Shown: positions 1 to 7,062, counted from the stretch's first letter. The stretch: DNA of 9,320 nucleotides from Chlamydiota bacterium (GCA_011065065.1 JAAKFL010000070.1:1-9320); one strand, 5' to 3'. The notes: generated from the letters alone by a model not told the origin. A program made the numbers and translations.

Positions 1-362
1 GTTGACAAGGGCGTACCAGGATTCCGATGAACGGCGTAAGTGCATTCAGCAAGGTTCACGACGCGAGCTCCAATTTTATCTAATACGTCCATGTGCGCTT
101 TCAATGACTCAAGCTCTTTTTCCAAAGAATTTTCTAAAAGAAATGTTGAATGCCAACCCGCTGCACACACAATACCCAAATCAGAAAGTAATTTGGGTAA
201 AAGATCCATGATTTTTCGCATGGGATCTTCGAGTTCGACTCCCTGATACCCTATTTCAGCGGCTTCTTTTAAACATTGTTCGATGGAAATTTCACTCCCT
301 AACGAAGGAATATCACTATTCATCCACGAAAGAGGGCTCACTCCAAGCTTAATTTGACTCAC
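1..362 (-). CDS. iolE: Inosose dehydratase IolE, N-terminal part (runs off left edge)
   Basis: IolE removes water from 2-keto-myo-inositol (scyllo-inosose) to give 3D-(3,5/4)-trihydroxycyclohexane-1,2-dione, the step before IolD; it is a cytosolic sugar-isomerase-like TIM-barrel enzyme. The frame is open for 120 codons to the window edge. Its start reads MSQIKLGVSPLSWMNSDIPS, matching the IolE opening (G-I/V-SPL-W-N-D-P-LG). It is followed by an EAAEIGYQGVELE segment (first barrel helix and strand) and a CAAGWHSTFLLE segment. The family is about 300 residues, so well over half is missing. The start is GTG at 362: a GGAGG lies 6 nt upstream and no in-frame ATG precedes the conserved motif. It overlaps the end of iolD by 14 bp, so translation is probably coupled. 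The family call rests on recognised motifs; the C-terminal metal and active-site residues are outside the window. Confidence 0.9.
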   Translation of the reverse strand, partial: MSQIKLGVSPLSWMNSDIPSLGSEISIEQCLKEAAEIGYQGVELEDPMRKIMDLLPKLLSDLGIVCAAGWHSTFLLENSLEKELESLKAHMDVLDKIGARVVNLAECTYAVHRNPGTPLS

Positions 363-2196
363 AAATTTCCTCCAATGTTTTGAGATAGGCGTTTCTGGCG
401 TCACGCACTGTTGATTCATCCGATTTTTCAGCAATCGCAACATCCCACCAGGCGTGACCGGGAGATGACTTTTGAGGATCTGTGTCGATAACAGTGACGC
501 AAGTTTGTTTTTCCGATCGATTCTTCTTTAAAATCGTTTTCAACTCATCGAGCGAACCGGCTTTTTCCGCATGGCATCCATAGCTTTTAGCATTTTGAAC
601 AAAGTCTGCAGAACGAGCCAACAAATTCCCAAAAGCTGGCGATCCACACCCTTTTTGAAGCCGATTGATACAACCAAAACCACGATTATCGAGCAATACG
701 ACATTGATTTTTAAGTCTTGTTGGATGGCTGTGAGCAATTCAGTATGCAACATTAAGTAACTTCCATCTCCAACGAGAACATAAACTTCTCGGTCCGGAT
801 GCGCCATCTTGATTCCTACAGCTCCGGCAATTTCATATCCCATGCATGAGTATCCATATTCCAAGTGATATGAAATGGGGTCGCGAGATCTCCAATTCTT
901 ATGCAGCTCCCCTGGTAATCCGCCCGCAGCGCAAATCATGATGTCGGTTTCTTCACAACATTGGTTCACAGCAGCTAAAACTTGTGTGTCTGAAGGGAGT
1001 CCTAGGCAGTCTTTTGTGGATTCTTGATAAATGTTTTCCCATTCGTCTTGCAGCGGCTGGAGATTGAATTCCCATTTTTGGCGACCAAGGACTTCACTCA
1101 ATGCCGTTAATCCCTCTTGAGCATCAGCGATGATAGATTCCCCTTGAGTTTTTGTGGCATCAAAAGCGGTCACATTTATCTGCACGAACTTTGTCGTGCC
1201 TCGATGAAAGAGACTTTTCGAAGCCGTGGTAAAATCGGATAATCGAGTCCCCACACACAAAATTAAATCGGCATCTTTTGCGTAGGCATTGGCCGCACTG
1301 GTTCCCGTAACCCCAATGGCACCCAAGTTCAAAGGATGATCCCATGGGAGTGAGGTCTTTCCCGCTTGCGTTTCGGTCACGGGAATGCCGTGCGTTTCAG
1401 CAAATTTCTGCAATGTCGGTTCGGCACCGCTGTAGTGAACTCCGCCCCCCGCAATAATTAGTGGCTTTTCAGCTTTCTTAAGTAACACTGTTGATCTGAC
1501 CACAGATCGAGAATCGGGACGGGGTCTTTGCAAATAGTGAATCGTTTCTTCAAAGAATGATTCCGGGTAATCCCACGACTCCGTTTGCGTATCTTGTGGC
1601 AAAGCTAATGTCACAGGACCTCGATCCGCAGGATACAACAATGTCCTCATCGCTTGAGGAAGAGATTCTATCAACTGTTCAGGTCGCATAATGCGATCAA
1701 AATAACGACTTACGGGTGCAAAACAATCGTTCACAGAAGTCAAAGGACATTCACTATCTTCCAGCTGCTGCAATACTGGATCAGGTCGACGCGAGGCAAA
1801 GATATCGCCAGGAAGAAACAATACCGGCAATCGATTCACATGAGCCAATGCTGCCGCGGTCACCATATTGGTGGCACCAGGTCCAATTGACGAGGTCACT
1901 CCCATGACTCTTCGGGCACGATGTGATTTGGCAAAGGCGATTGCTGCGTGGGCCATTCCTTGTTCGTTCTGTCCACGGAAATAAGGAATCTCTTCGCGAT
2001 ATTTCCACAGCGCTTCTCCAATTCCTGCTACATTGCCGTGACCGTAAATTCCCCAAACACCTCCAAAGAATGGAACAATCGAGCCATCATGGAGTTCAAC
2101 TTTTTGTTTCGTGAGGTAAAGAACCAGTGCTTGTGCCATGGTTAATGTTACAGTCCCCTTTTTTTGTTTGATGAGCTTTTCGAGAAGTGTTGTCAT
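349..2196 (-). CDS. iolD: 3D-(3,5/4)-trihydroxycyclohexane-1,2-dione acylhydrolase IolD
   Basis: A thiamine-diphosphate enzyme of inositol catabolism that opens the trihydroxycyclohexanedione ring hydrolytically to 5-deoxy-D-glucuronate. The 615 residues match the family length. The order is an N-terminal pyrimidine-binding domain with VWGIYGHGNVAGIGEAL (47-63) and the catalytic glutamate in GQNEQGM (E78); a central domain (about 230-370, with LIIAGGGVHYSG at 246-257); then the C-terminal PP domain with the ThDP/Mg motif, GDGS at 476-479 to N504 in LLDNRGFG. The tail AWWDVAIAE (582-590) is typical of IolD. The ATG at 2196 has AGGAGG (2207-2212) 10 nt upstream and shares an ATGA overlap with the iolC stop, which indicates translational coupling; its own 3' end overlaps iolE. 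No truncation or missing key residue was seen. Confidence 0.95.
   Translation of the reverse strand: MTTLLEKLIKQKKGTVTLTMAQALVLYLTKQKVELHDGSIVPFFGGVWGIYGHGNVAGIGEALWKYREEIPYFRGQNEQGMAHAAIAFAKSHRARRVMGVTSSIGPGATNMVTAAALAHVNRLPVLFLPGDIFASRRPDPVLQQLEDSECPLTSVNDCFAPVSRYFDRIMRPEQLIESLPQAMRTLLYPADRGPVTLALPQDTQTESWDYPESFFEETIHYLQRPRPDSRSVVRSTVLLKKAEKPLIIAGGGVHYSGAEPTLQKFAETHGIPVTETQAGKTSLPWDHPLNLGAIGVTGTSAANAYAKDADLILCVGTRLSDFTTASKSLFHRGTTKFVQINVTAFDATKTQGESIIADAQEGLTALSEVLGRQKWEFNLQPLQDEWENIYQESTKDCLGLPSDTQVLAAVNQCCEETDIMICAAGGLPGELHKNWRSRDPISYHLEYGYSCMGYEIAGAVGIKMAHPDREVYVLVGDGSYLMLHTELLTAIQQDLKINVVLLDNRGFGCINRLQKGCGSPAFGNLLARSADFVQNAKSYGCHAEKAGSLDELKTILKKNRSEKQTCVTVIDTDPQKSSPGHAWWDVAIAEKSDESTVRDARNAYLKTLEEICESN
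369..373 (-). promoter_or_regulatory. Ribosome binding site that fixes the GTG start of iolE
   Basis: The minus strand reads GGAGGAAATTTGTG: a strong Shine-Dalgarno sequence with 6 nt to a GTG at 362. It lies inside the last codons of iolD. It supports GTG rather than a downstream ATG that would remove the conserved GVSPLSW motif. Confidence 0.75.
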
Positions 2197-3974
2197 ATGA
2201 TCTTGGCCTCCTGATGAATCAAAGTTGAAAAATTATTGGCAATCTCTTGAATCAGATCACCTTTTTGAAAATTTCCAGAAAAAAACTTTTCTGCGGCTGA
2301 TCCCCAAATACTTCTTCCCACAGCACATCCACGAATTTTAGGGTCCACACAACGTATGCGGGCTAATTCTTGAGAAAGTTCTTGAAGAGGTCGGTTTTGT
2401 CCCAACAAAAGAATGCCATGACAATGAGGATCATGTTTATCGATCAATGATGAAATGAATTTCCATGCCACCGCATCTCCATTTGGAGGCAACTTCCACC
2501 ACTCTGGAGAGATATCATTCTGGTAACACATATCAATCACTTCAGCAATCCGAGTCAAAGAAGGGTCGACAAACTCAATCAACATTTCGCGATTTGTCTC
2601 AACGCAAGCCCTATAAAGTCGTTTAAGTTGCTTGATATCGCACGGCAAAGGGCAAAGAACTTTGACTCCGATATGTCTTGGCCAGGAATCGATGATATGT
2701 CGTGCTTCTTGCCCCTTCAAAAATTCCAGCGGAGTCGCACCAGGTTCCTCAATACATCGAAAAGTTGGAAAACCCTCATCAGGAAGATGATGATCGATAA
2801 TGATCCCTAATGAACGATCTGGATTCTGCTTTTTCACCTCTAAAAAAGCTTCAGTCACAAGATCTTTAAACGCCCGAGTCATTTCCGGTGTTTCTTTTTC
2901 AAAATGGGTTCTGTGATCGACTGCCAAGAAAAAGAGATCTCGAGCATCCCCCTTCCTTCCCATTTGATGATGTTGTTTTTCAACAGAATCTAAACAGTCG
3001 TGATCGATGAAGGAACATAATTCCTCCCAATAAGGCATAGCAGGAGAACACCCATGTCGTGTCACCACTAAAGCTCCATTGGCATTACCCAACTGACAAC
3101 AACGTTCTAAACCCTCACCAGCCAAATATCCCCTTAAAAAGCCACTCATAAAGGCATCTCCGGCCCCTAAAACATTTATCACTTCAATTGAAAACGGCTT
3201 CCCTACCACAAGATTGTCCGCATAGGCAATACATCCCTGTTCACCTCTTTTTTGCACGATCAAAGCCTCACTTTGTTCATGAATATGTGAGAGAGCGGCT
3301 CCTAAAGAATGTTCACCTGCCGCCACACGAATTTCCTCTTCCGTTCCTACAATAACTGAACAATCCCCAAATAATTCCTCTAATCGACGCGCAACAACTT
3401 CATGAGCCACGTAACGTTCTTCCCCGTCGCCATGCCCAGCTGCACCCCAAAGGACAGGACGATAGTCGATATCGAGAATAACTTCACATTCCGCTTCACG
3501 AGCTAACATCACCGCTTTTTTTGTCACAGCAAAGATTTCCGGAGTCGAACAATGTGTCCCTGTAATCAGCAACGCCCTTGTGCGACGAAACATTTCCACA
3601 CAAATATCTGATTCAGTCAACGCCATATCGGCACAATTTTCACGATAAAAAATCAGAGGAAAATTTTCCGGAGGATCGATACCCAATAAAACAAGTCCAG
3701 TCAGATGATCCTGTTTCGTCAACAGACAGGATACATCCACACCCTCATGAATCAATGTCTCGCGAACAAATCGGCCCATTGCCTCATCCCCAACCGCGCT
3801 CAAGATTCCCACCTTAAGTCCCAATCTTGAAGAACCAATCGCGATATTTGCCGGGCATCCTCCTACATATTTTGCAAACGTCGTCGCATTTTCCAAAGTC
3901 GCCCCAATTTGTTGAGAATAGAGATCGACGGCAGCGCGCCCCATACAAAGTAGGTCTAACTCTCGATCATCCAT
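2193..3974 (-). CDS. iolC: IolC kinase fused to DUF2090: 5-dehydro-2-deoxygluconokinase / probable phosphate aldolase
   Basis: A 593-residue two-domain protein. Residues 1 to about 325 are a PfkB/ribokinase-family kinase: LCMGRAAVDLYSQQIG near the start, YVGGCPANIAIGSSRLG (36-52) for substrate binding, and the anion-hole/catalytic signature VLGAGDAFMSGF (268-279) with D273 as the expected base. It phosphorylates 5-dehydro-2-deoxy-D-gluconate. Residues from about 345 to 590 match DUF2090, an aldolase-like TIM-barrel domain (AVDHRTHFEK at 351-360, GVKVLCPLP at 436-444, EWWKLPP at 491-497). Such fusions are commonly annotated as also carrying the aldolase step (IolJ function: DHAP plus malonate semialdehyde), which is inference here. 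The ATG at 3974 is chosen because AGGAG lies 6 nt upstream and MDDRELDLLCMGR fits the kinase N-terminus. The frame is open further upstream, but that stretch overlaps iolB and has no kinase homology. It lies 31 nt after iolB and overlaps iolD by 4 nt. Confidence 0.93.
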   Translation of the reverse strand: MDDRELDLLCMGRAAVDLYSQQIGATLENATTFAKYVGGCPANIAIGSSRLGLKVGILSAVGDEAMGRFVRETLIHEGVDVSCLLTKQDHLTGLVLLGIDPPENFPLIFYRENCADMALTESDICVEMFRRTRALLITGTHCSTPEIFAVTKKAVMLAREAECEVILDIDYRPVLWGAAGHGDGEERYVAHEVVARRLEELFGDCSVIVGTEEEIRVAAGEHSLGAALSHIHEQSEALIVQKRGEQGCIAYADNLVVGKPFSIEVINVLGAGDAFMSGFLRGYLAGEGLERCCQLGNANGALVVTRHGCSPAMPYWEELCSFIDHDCLDSVEKQHHQMGRKGDARDLFFLAVDHRTHFEKETPEMTRAFKDLVTEAFLEVKKQNPDRSLGIIIDHHLPDEGFPTFRCIEEPGATPLEFLKGQEARHIIDSWPRHIGVKVLCPLPCDIKQLKRLYRACVETNREMLIEFVDPSLTRIAEVIDMCYQNDISPEWWKLPPNGDAVAWKFISSLIDKHDPHCHGILLLGQNRPLQELSQELARIRCVDPKIRGCAVGRSIWGSAAEKFFSGNFQKGDLIQEIANNFSTLIHQEAKII

Positions 3975-3980
3975 GAATAA

Positions 3981-3985
3981 CTCCT
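3981..3985 (-). promoter_or_regulatory. Ribosome binding site that fixes the iolC start
   Basis: AGGAG on the minus strand with 6 nt to the ATG at 3974. It follows almost directly on the interspersed repeat at 3988-4014 (…GCGAAGAAAAGGAG), so the iolC ribosome binding site sits at the edge of that repeat. Confidence 0.75.
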
Positions 3986-3987
3986 TT

Positions 3988-4014
3988 TCTTCGCGATCTT
4001 CGCGGTTAAATTTT
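3988..4014 (-). repeat. Copy 1 of 9-nt-periodic interspersed repeat, at the iolB stop codon
   Basis: On the minus strand this begins AAAATTTAACCGCGAAG and holds two units of the 9-nt period (ACCGCGAAG, ATCGCGAAG). All 27 nt are identical to the start of the copies at 6093 and 6258. The TAA at 4008-4006 that ends iolB is part of the repeat, and the repeat fills most of the 31-nt iolB-iolC gap. It is in the sense orientation of iolB. Confidence 0.9.
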
Positions 4015-4785
4015 TCCCGCCGGTTCCATCGTCCACCGGTGCTCTTCAGTAAACTCAGGTACGGTATATCGATTTCTCTCCAAATGACGTATGACCCAAA
4101 TGTAATACATCCCATATCCCGGCGCCGAGCATTGCGCATGATCCAATTCATCCAGTATCTTAATCGTGTCATACTGCCGTACCTTCATGACATCTTCCCC
4201 TAATTCCGCGTGTCCATAACCAGTCGGCTTAGAAAAACGGTAGTGATAAATTTCGGGTTGAGGATGATGATGGGGTGGATAGCTAGACCATCTCCCGGGG
4301 AAATTGACCACCTCCCCCAGAACCAGCTCTGTATTCGGATGGCTGTTTGATCCATCAAAAATCGTCCGGACAAATCGGAGAGAAGTATCCTCAACGAGCC
4401 CCTTACCTCGATGTTCATCAACCATACCTTCAGGTGAATAAATCACCGCAGGAAACTGTTTGTCATTTGCGGTTTCAAAAAATGTACATTCACAATCTGT
4501 AATGGCTTTTAATGTCACTTGAGTGTCATTAGGAACATGAAGAGCCAAAGGCTGTTCATCGAAAAGGGAATTCCGAGTGTTTTGAATGAGCTGGTTGTCC
4601 CATTTACATTCTATCGTCCCAGCCATTTGTAAAATCGCTGTTTCCATTCTGGAAGTGAACCTATATGATTCCCCCGCCTTAAGCTTAATAATTGAAAATG
4701 TAATCCCTGTTTCATCATGATCTTGAGTAATTAGCGTGATCCCCTGGGGGAACCCCTGACGATGATTTTTCAGATGTCGTGTCAT
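4006..4785 (-). CDS. iolB: 5-deoxy-glucuronate isomerase IolB
   Basis: IolB isomerises 5-deoxy-D-glucuronate, the product of IolD, to 5-dehydro-2-deoxy-D-gluconate, the IolC substrate. It is a cytosolic bicupin of the KduI/IolB family; 259 residues is close to the usual length of about 270. The C-terminal cupin carries the metal-binding stretch YPPHHHPQPEIYHYRF (169-184; histidines 172-174 and E178) and a second part with H216 before SAPGYGMYYIWV (220-231), a sequence diagnostic of IolB. The N-terminal cupin (about 25-105) lacks obvious metal ligands, as expected. The ATG at 4785 has GGAGG (4792-4796) 6 nt upstream. It is the first gene of the visible operon. Its last codons (EPAGKI) and stop merge into the interspersed repeat, so the final two or three residues may be repeat-derived. 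Confidence 0.93.
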   Translation of the reverse strand: MTRHLKNHRQGFPQGITLITQDHDETGITFSIIKLKAGESYRFTSRMETAILQMAGTIECKWDNQLIQNTRNSLFDEQPLALHVPNDTQVTLKAITDCECTFFETANDKQFPAVIYSPEGMVDEHRGKGLVEDTSLRFVRTIFDGSNSHPNTELVLGEVVNFPGRWSSYPPHHHPQPEIYHYRFSKPTGYGHAELGEDVMKVRQYDTIKILDELDHAQCSAPGYGMYYIWVIRHLERNRYTVPEFTEEHRWTMEPAGKI

Positions 4786-4848
4786 AAAGAACCTCCGTTT
4801 GATGGTTATTTATGAACGAAAAAGTTTTTTTTATAAATATTTTTCTGT
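4786..4848. promoter_or_regulatory. Divergent promoter region between iolB operon and permease
   Basis: A 63-bp AT-rich gap between two divergent starts must hold, or lie next to, both promoters. On the plus strand TATAAA at 4832-4837 is a plausible -10 element, with no convincing -35 at the right distance. On the minus strand only weak AT-rich candidates are seen. I found no clear operator palindrome. A shared regulator is likely from the divergent layout, but nothing in the sequence identifies it. Confidence 0.4.
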
Positions 4849-6066
4849 ATGAAGGAAAGCATGCGAGCTTACATTTTTATTGCTGTCACCTTTTTCTTGT
4901 GTGGATTGTGCACCGTCCTCAATACCATATTAGCTCCCTATTTACAGCAAGTTCTCCATTTAAGCTATACATCCGTCACTTCCATTTACATCAGTTTTTA
5001 TCTGGCCTACTTTCTGTTAGCTCCTGTTTCGGGATATTTGTTTCGAAAGGGAAACTACTTGATGGGTATTCGGATTGCCTTATTGCTCTGTACGTTTGGA
5101 ACCTATCTCATTTTTATGGGCGGAACCTATAATTCGTTCCCTCTTGTATTAGGCGGATTATTTGTCATGGCATGCGGCATTTCGATTCTTCAGGTCAATG
5201 CCAACCCCTATGTACTCCATTTAGGTTCGAGTGAAACATCAAGTTCACGTCTCAGCTTCCTTCAAGGATTTTTTGCGTTAGGGACTGTGGTAGCTCCGTT
5301 TGTGGGATCATTTTTCATATTGTCATCTCTATATCACCCAGTAGACGGATCTCTTTTAGATGAAATTCTGGATATTTTGCCGATTCAAAAGCCCTATTTT
5401 ACATTATCGATGACCTGGGGTTTGATATTTTTGCTGTCCGAGATATTTCCTCTTCCCCAAGTGACAGGATTAACCGAGAAAAAGGAAACTGCAACTCAGC
5501 ACCCTCTTAAGTTGGGGATTGTCTGGTTAGGAATGCTTGTGATTGCCTTGGCCGTAGGTGTGGAAGTCACACTAGGGAATTATATCATTCCTCTTCTCGT
5601 CGATAGATCCATTATGAACCTCAACATTGACATGGCTGGACATTTGGCGATGATTTATTGGCTGGGATTTATGATTGGGCGGTTTTCTAGCTCTGTATTT
5701 CTGAAAGACGTCGAACCCAAAGTGGTTCTCTATTATCACGCTATTGGAGGAATCGTTCTTTCTTTAGCTGCCTGTTTTGCGACAGGAATCTTCGCAGCCA
5801 CTGCCGCACTGGCAACAGGTCTCTGTGTTTCCATCCTGTTTCCCATACTTTTTGCGATTATTTTGCAAGAGTGCCCTGCTTCTCAGATGCAAGTTTCAGG
5901 TTATATGATGATGGCCAATGTGGGCGGAGGTTTAGTTCCTTTAATGCAAGGGCTGTCAGCGGATAGTTTGGGAGTCCATTTGTCTTTTATTATTCCCGCG
6001 CTTTGCTTTTCTGTGATCCTTCTTTTTTCACTAAGAAAACCCAAATTAGTCAAAGTAACCATTTAA
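4849..6066 (+). CDS. MFS permease of the fucose/glucose FHS family; candidate inositol transporter
   Basis: A 405-residue inner-membrane protein with about 12 hydrophobic segments in two halves, joined by a charged loop near 205-222 (TGLTEKKETATQHPLK). Motifs of the FucP/GluP (FHS) family are clear: FFLCGLCTVLNTILAPYLQQ in TM1, QVNANPYV (115-122) in TM4, SSSRLSFLQGFFALGTVVAP (131-150) in TM5, and IYWLGFMIGRF (269-279) in the second half. Family members import hexoses with protons. Divergent placement next to iolB suggests it imports myo-inositol or a related cyclitol, which is inference: usual inositol porters (IolT, IolF) belong to other MFS branches. TM1 has Thr26 where E. coli FucP has Asp46, and TM4 has Gln115 where FucP has Glu135. 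The start is uncertain: ATG 4849 has no Shine-Dalgarno, while ATG 4861 (residue 5) has AAGGA only 4 nt upstream. Confidence 0.85.
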   Translation: MKESMRAYIFIAVTFFLCGLCTVLNTILAPYLQQVLHLSYTSVTSIYISFYLAYFLLAPVSGYLFRKGNYLMGIRIALLLCTFGTYLIFMGGTYNSFPLVLGGLFVMACGISILQVNANPYVLHLGSSETSSSRLSFLQGFFALGTVVAPFVGSFFILSSLYHPVDGSLLDEILDILPIQKPYFTLSMTWGLIFLLSEIFPLPQVTGLTEKKETATQHPLKLGIVWLGMLVIALAVGVEVTLGNYIIPLLVDRSIMNLNIDMAGHLAMIYWLGFMIGRFSSSVFLKDVEPKVVLYYHAIGGIVLSLAACFATGIFAATAALATGLCVSILFPILFAIILQECPASQMQVSGYMMMANVGGGLVPLMQGLSADSLGVHLSFIIPALCFSVILLFSLRKPKLVKVTI

Positions 6067-6092
6067 AATATCATTAGGATTTTAGTGGCTTT

Positions 6093-6138
6093 AAAATTTA
6101 ACCGCGAAGATCGCGAAGACCGCGAAGATGCGCGAAGA
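6093..6138 (+). repeat. Copy 2 of 9-nt-periodic repeat, left arm of inverted pair
   Basis: Starts AAAATTTAACCGCGAAG and continues with further GCGAAG units spaced 9 nt apart (ACC/ATC/ACC, then ATGC before the fourth). It lies 26 nt after the permease stop, in the permease's sense orientation. It pairs with 6213-6258 over 46 nt with one mismatch. Confidence 0.9.
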
Positions 6139-6212
6139 CTGGAACAATTCATGGTGATTTTCTGATCAACTTATTTAGAAGCTTTTCATTAACAGCTTAA
6201 AATTAATCCATC

Positions 6213-6258
6213 TCTTCGCGTATCTTCGCGGTCTTCGCGATCTTCGCGGTTAAATTTT
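6213..6258 (-). repeat. Copy 3 of 9-nt-periodic repeat, right arm of inverted pair
   Basis: Reverse complement of copy 2, differing at one base over 46 nt (A for G before the fourth GCGAAG unit). Read on the minus strand it begins 25 nt after the stop of the unknown gene ending at 6284, again in that gene's sense orientation. Confidence 0.9.
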
Positions 6259-6283
6259 TAAGATATATTTCAAAAAAATAACT

Positions 6284-6991
6284 TTATTCCAAACTTAAGT
6301 CTGGTTTTGGCTCAGGATCCTTTTTCAACTCAAGCTGAACGACGTTATCTGTCACATCTTCACCAATTTCCTTACCGATCTTTTCAGTCATGGTGAATCC
6401 CATTTTGGAAAAATCCTCTTTCACCCAATCGAGGACTCTTCTGGATACATTATCCCCTGTTACCTGCCAAGTCTTATACAACGGGTGTTTTTTCAGTGTT
6501 CTTTCTATCACTTTAAGAAGATCCCGATATTCTGTATGTGCTTGCTTAGAAATTCGATCAATCAATTTTGTCTTCTCATATTTATTCCAATCCCAACCTT
6601 TTCTCTTTAGTGCTGCTTTCTTCGACGGATCACTTTCACTACTCGGATCAATAACTATGGTGAAATCATACTGATAAAATGTTGTTTTTTCATCTTCAGA
6701 TGTCATCCAAAAAGATTCTTTCGGAAGAATCGTCAACCCTAACCAAATTAATGGCTCCATAATTCTAACAGATAATTGACCACAATGTGGATCGGTAATG
6801 TTTACCTCCCATTTATTCGCCCCTGGAACACCATCTGCTGTCACTTTGTCGGTCAATATATCTCCATCAATCGCTTCCTTAAACTGCTTAAAAATCTTGT
6901 CGCAAATCTCCTTCTCTTTTTTGGTCTTTTCTATCTCCCAATTCTTGGTCACAGTTTTTGCTTCATTTCCGGTTGGCCTCGTAATCATCAT
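6284..6991 (-). CDS. Protein of unknown function, 235 aa, soluble and charged
   Basis: I do not recognise this protein. From ATG 6991 it encodes 235 residues, beginning MMITRPTGNEAKTVTKNWEI. It has no signal peptide or membrane segment. The N-terminal part (about 15-45) is lysine/glutamate-rich and probably helical (EIEKTKKEKEICDKIFKQFK). The middle looks like mixed beta strands (KWEVNITDPHCGQLSVRIME, then TTFYQYDFTIVIDP). The rest is helical and basic (KKAALKRKGWDWNKYEKTK), ending in an acidic, proline-containing tail. The start is supported by GGAGG at 6999-7003, 7 nt upstream; an adjacent second ATG at 6988 is equally possible, and the upstream TTG at 7015 would place that GGAGG inside the gene. 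It lies 71 nt downstream of the hydrolase gene on the same strand and may be co-transcribed. The clear ribosome binding site and full-length open frame support a real gene. Confidence 0.7.
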   Translation of the reverse strand: MMITRPTGNEAKTVTKNWEIEKTKKEKEICDKIFKQFKEAIDGDILTDKVTADGVPGANKWEVNITDPHCGQLSVRIMEPLIWLGLTILPKESFWMTSEDEKTTFYQYDFTIVIDPSSESDPSKKAALKRKGWDWNKYEKTKLIDRISKQAHTEYRDLLKVIERTLKKHPLYKTWQVTGDNVSRRVLDWVKEDFSKMGFTMTEKIGKEIGEDVTDNVVQLELKKDPEPKPDLSLE

Positions 6992-6998
6992 GATAAAT

Positions 6999-7003
6999 CC
7001 TCC
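6999..7003 (-). promoter_or_regulatory. Ribosome binding site that decides the start of the unknown gene
   Basis: GGAGGA on the minus strand, 7 nt before tandem ATG codons at 6991 and 6988. It argues against the TTG at 7015, which lies upstream of it. Confidence 0.65.
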
Positions 7004-7062
7004 GATTTGATTCAAAGTAATGAGATACTCTTTTTTTTAATAAAAAGAAAGAAAGAAATGGA

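Larger units (their letters stand above)
6093..6258. terminator. Large inverted repeat between convergent genes; possible bidirectional terminator
   Basis: Two 46-nt arms (6093-6138 and 6213-6258, 45/46 complementary) flank a 74-nt AT-rich loop in which I see no gene. The pair occupies most of the 217-nt gap between the permease and the unknown gene, which converge on it. The stem begins with AAAA and ends with TTTT, so either strand's transcript would form a long stem followed by a U-run. A terminator role is inference; it could instead be a REP/BIME-like pair with no such function. Confidence 0.4.

Noticed and set aside
3975..4172. N-terminal extension of IolC by 66 residues from an upstream ATG at 4172
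   Set aside because: It overlaps the end of iolB, includes the interspersed repeat read as NREDREE, has no kinase homology, and the ATG at 3974 has its own good ribosome binding site.
4812..5132. 106-codon plus-strand frame before the permease
   Set aside because: It overlaps the clearly coding permease in another frame and has no family features; it follows the AT-rich permease leader by chance.
6093..6258. CRISPR array
   Set aside because: The GCGAAG units recur every 9 nt with no unique spacers of CRISPR length, and the two blocks are inverted relative to each other.
7016..7062. Simple-sequence tract (AAAGAAAGAAAGAAAT) as a phase-variation repeat
   Set aside because: It has only about three imperfect tetranucleotide units and is not placed within a coding frame or a clear promoter spacer.
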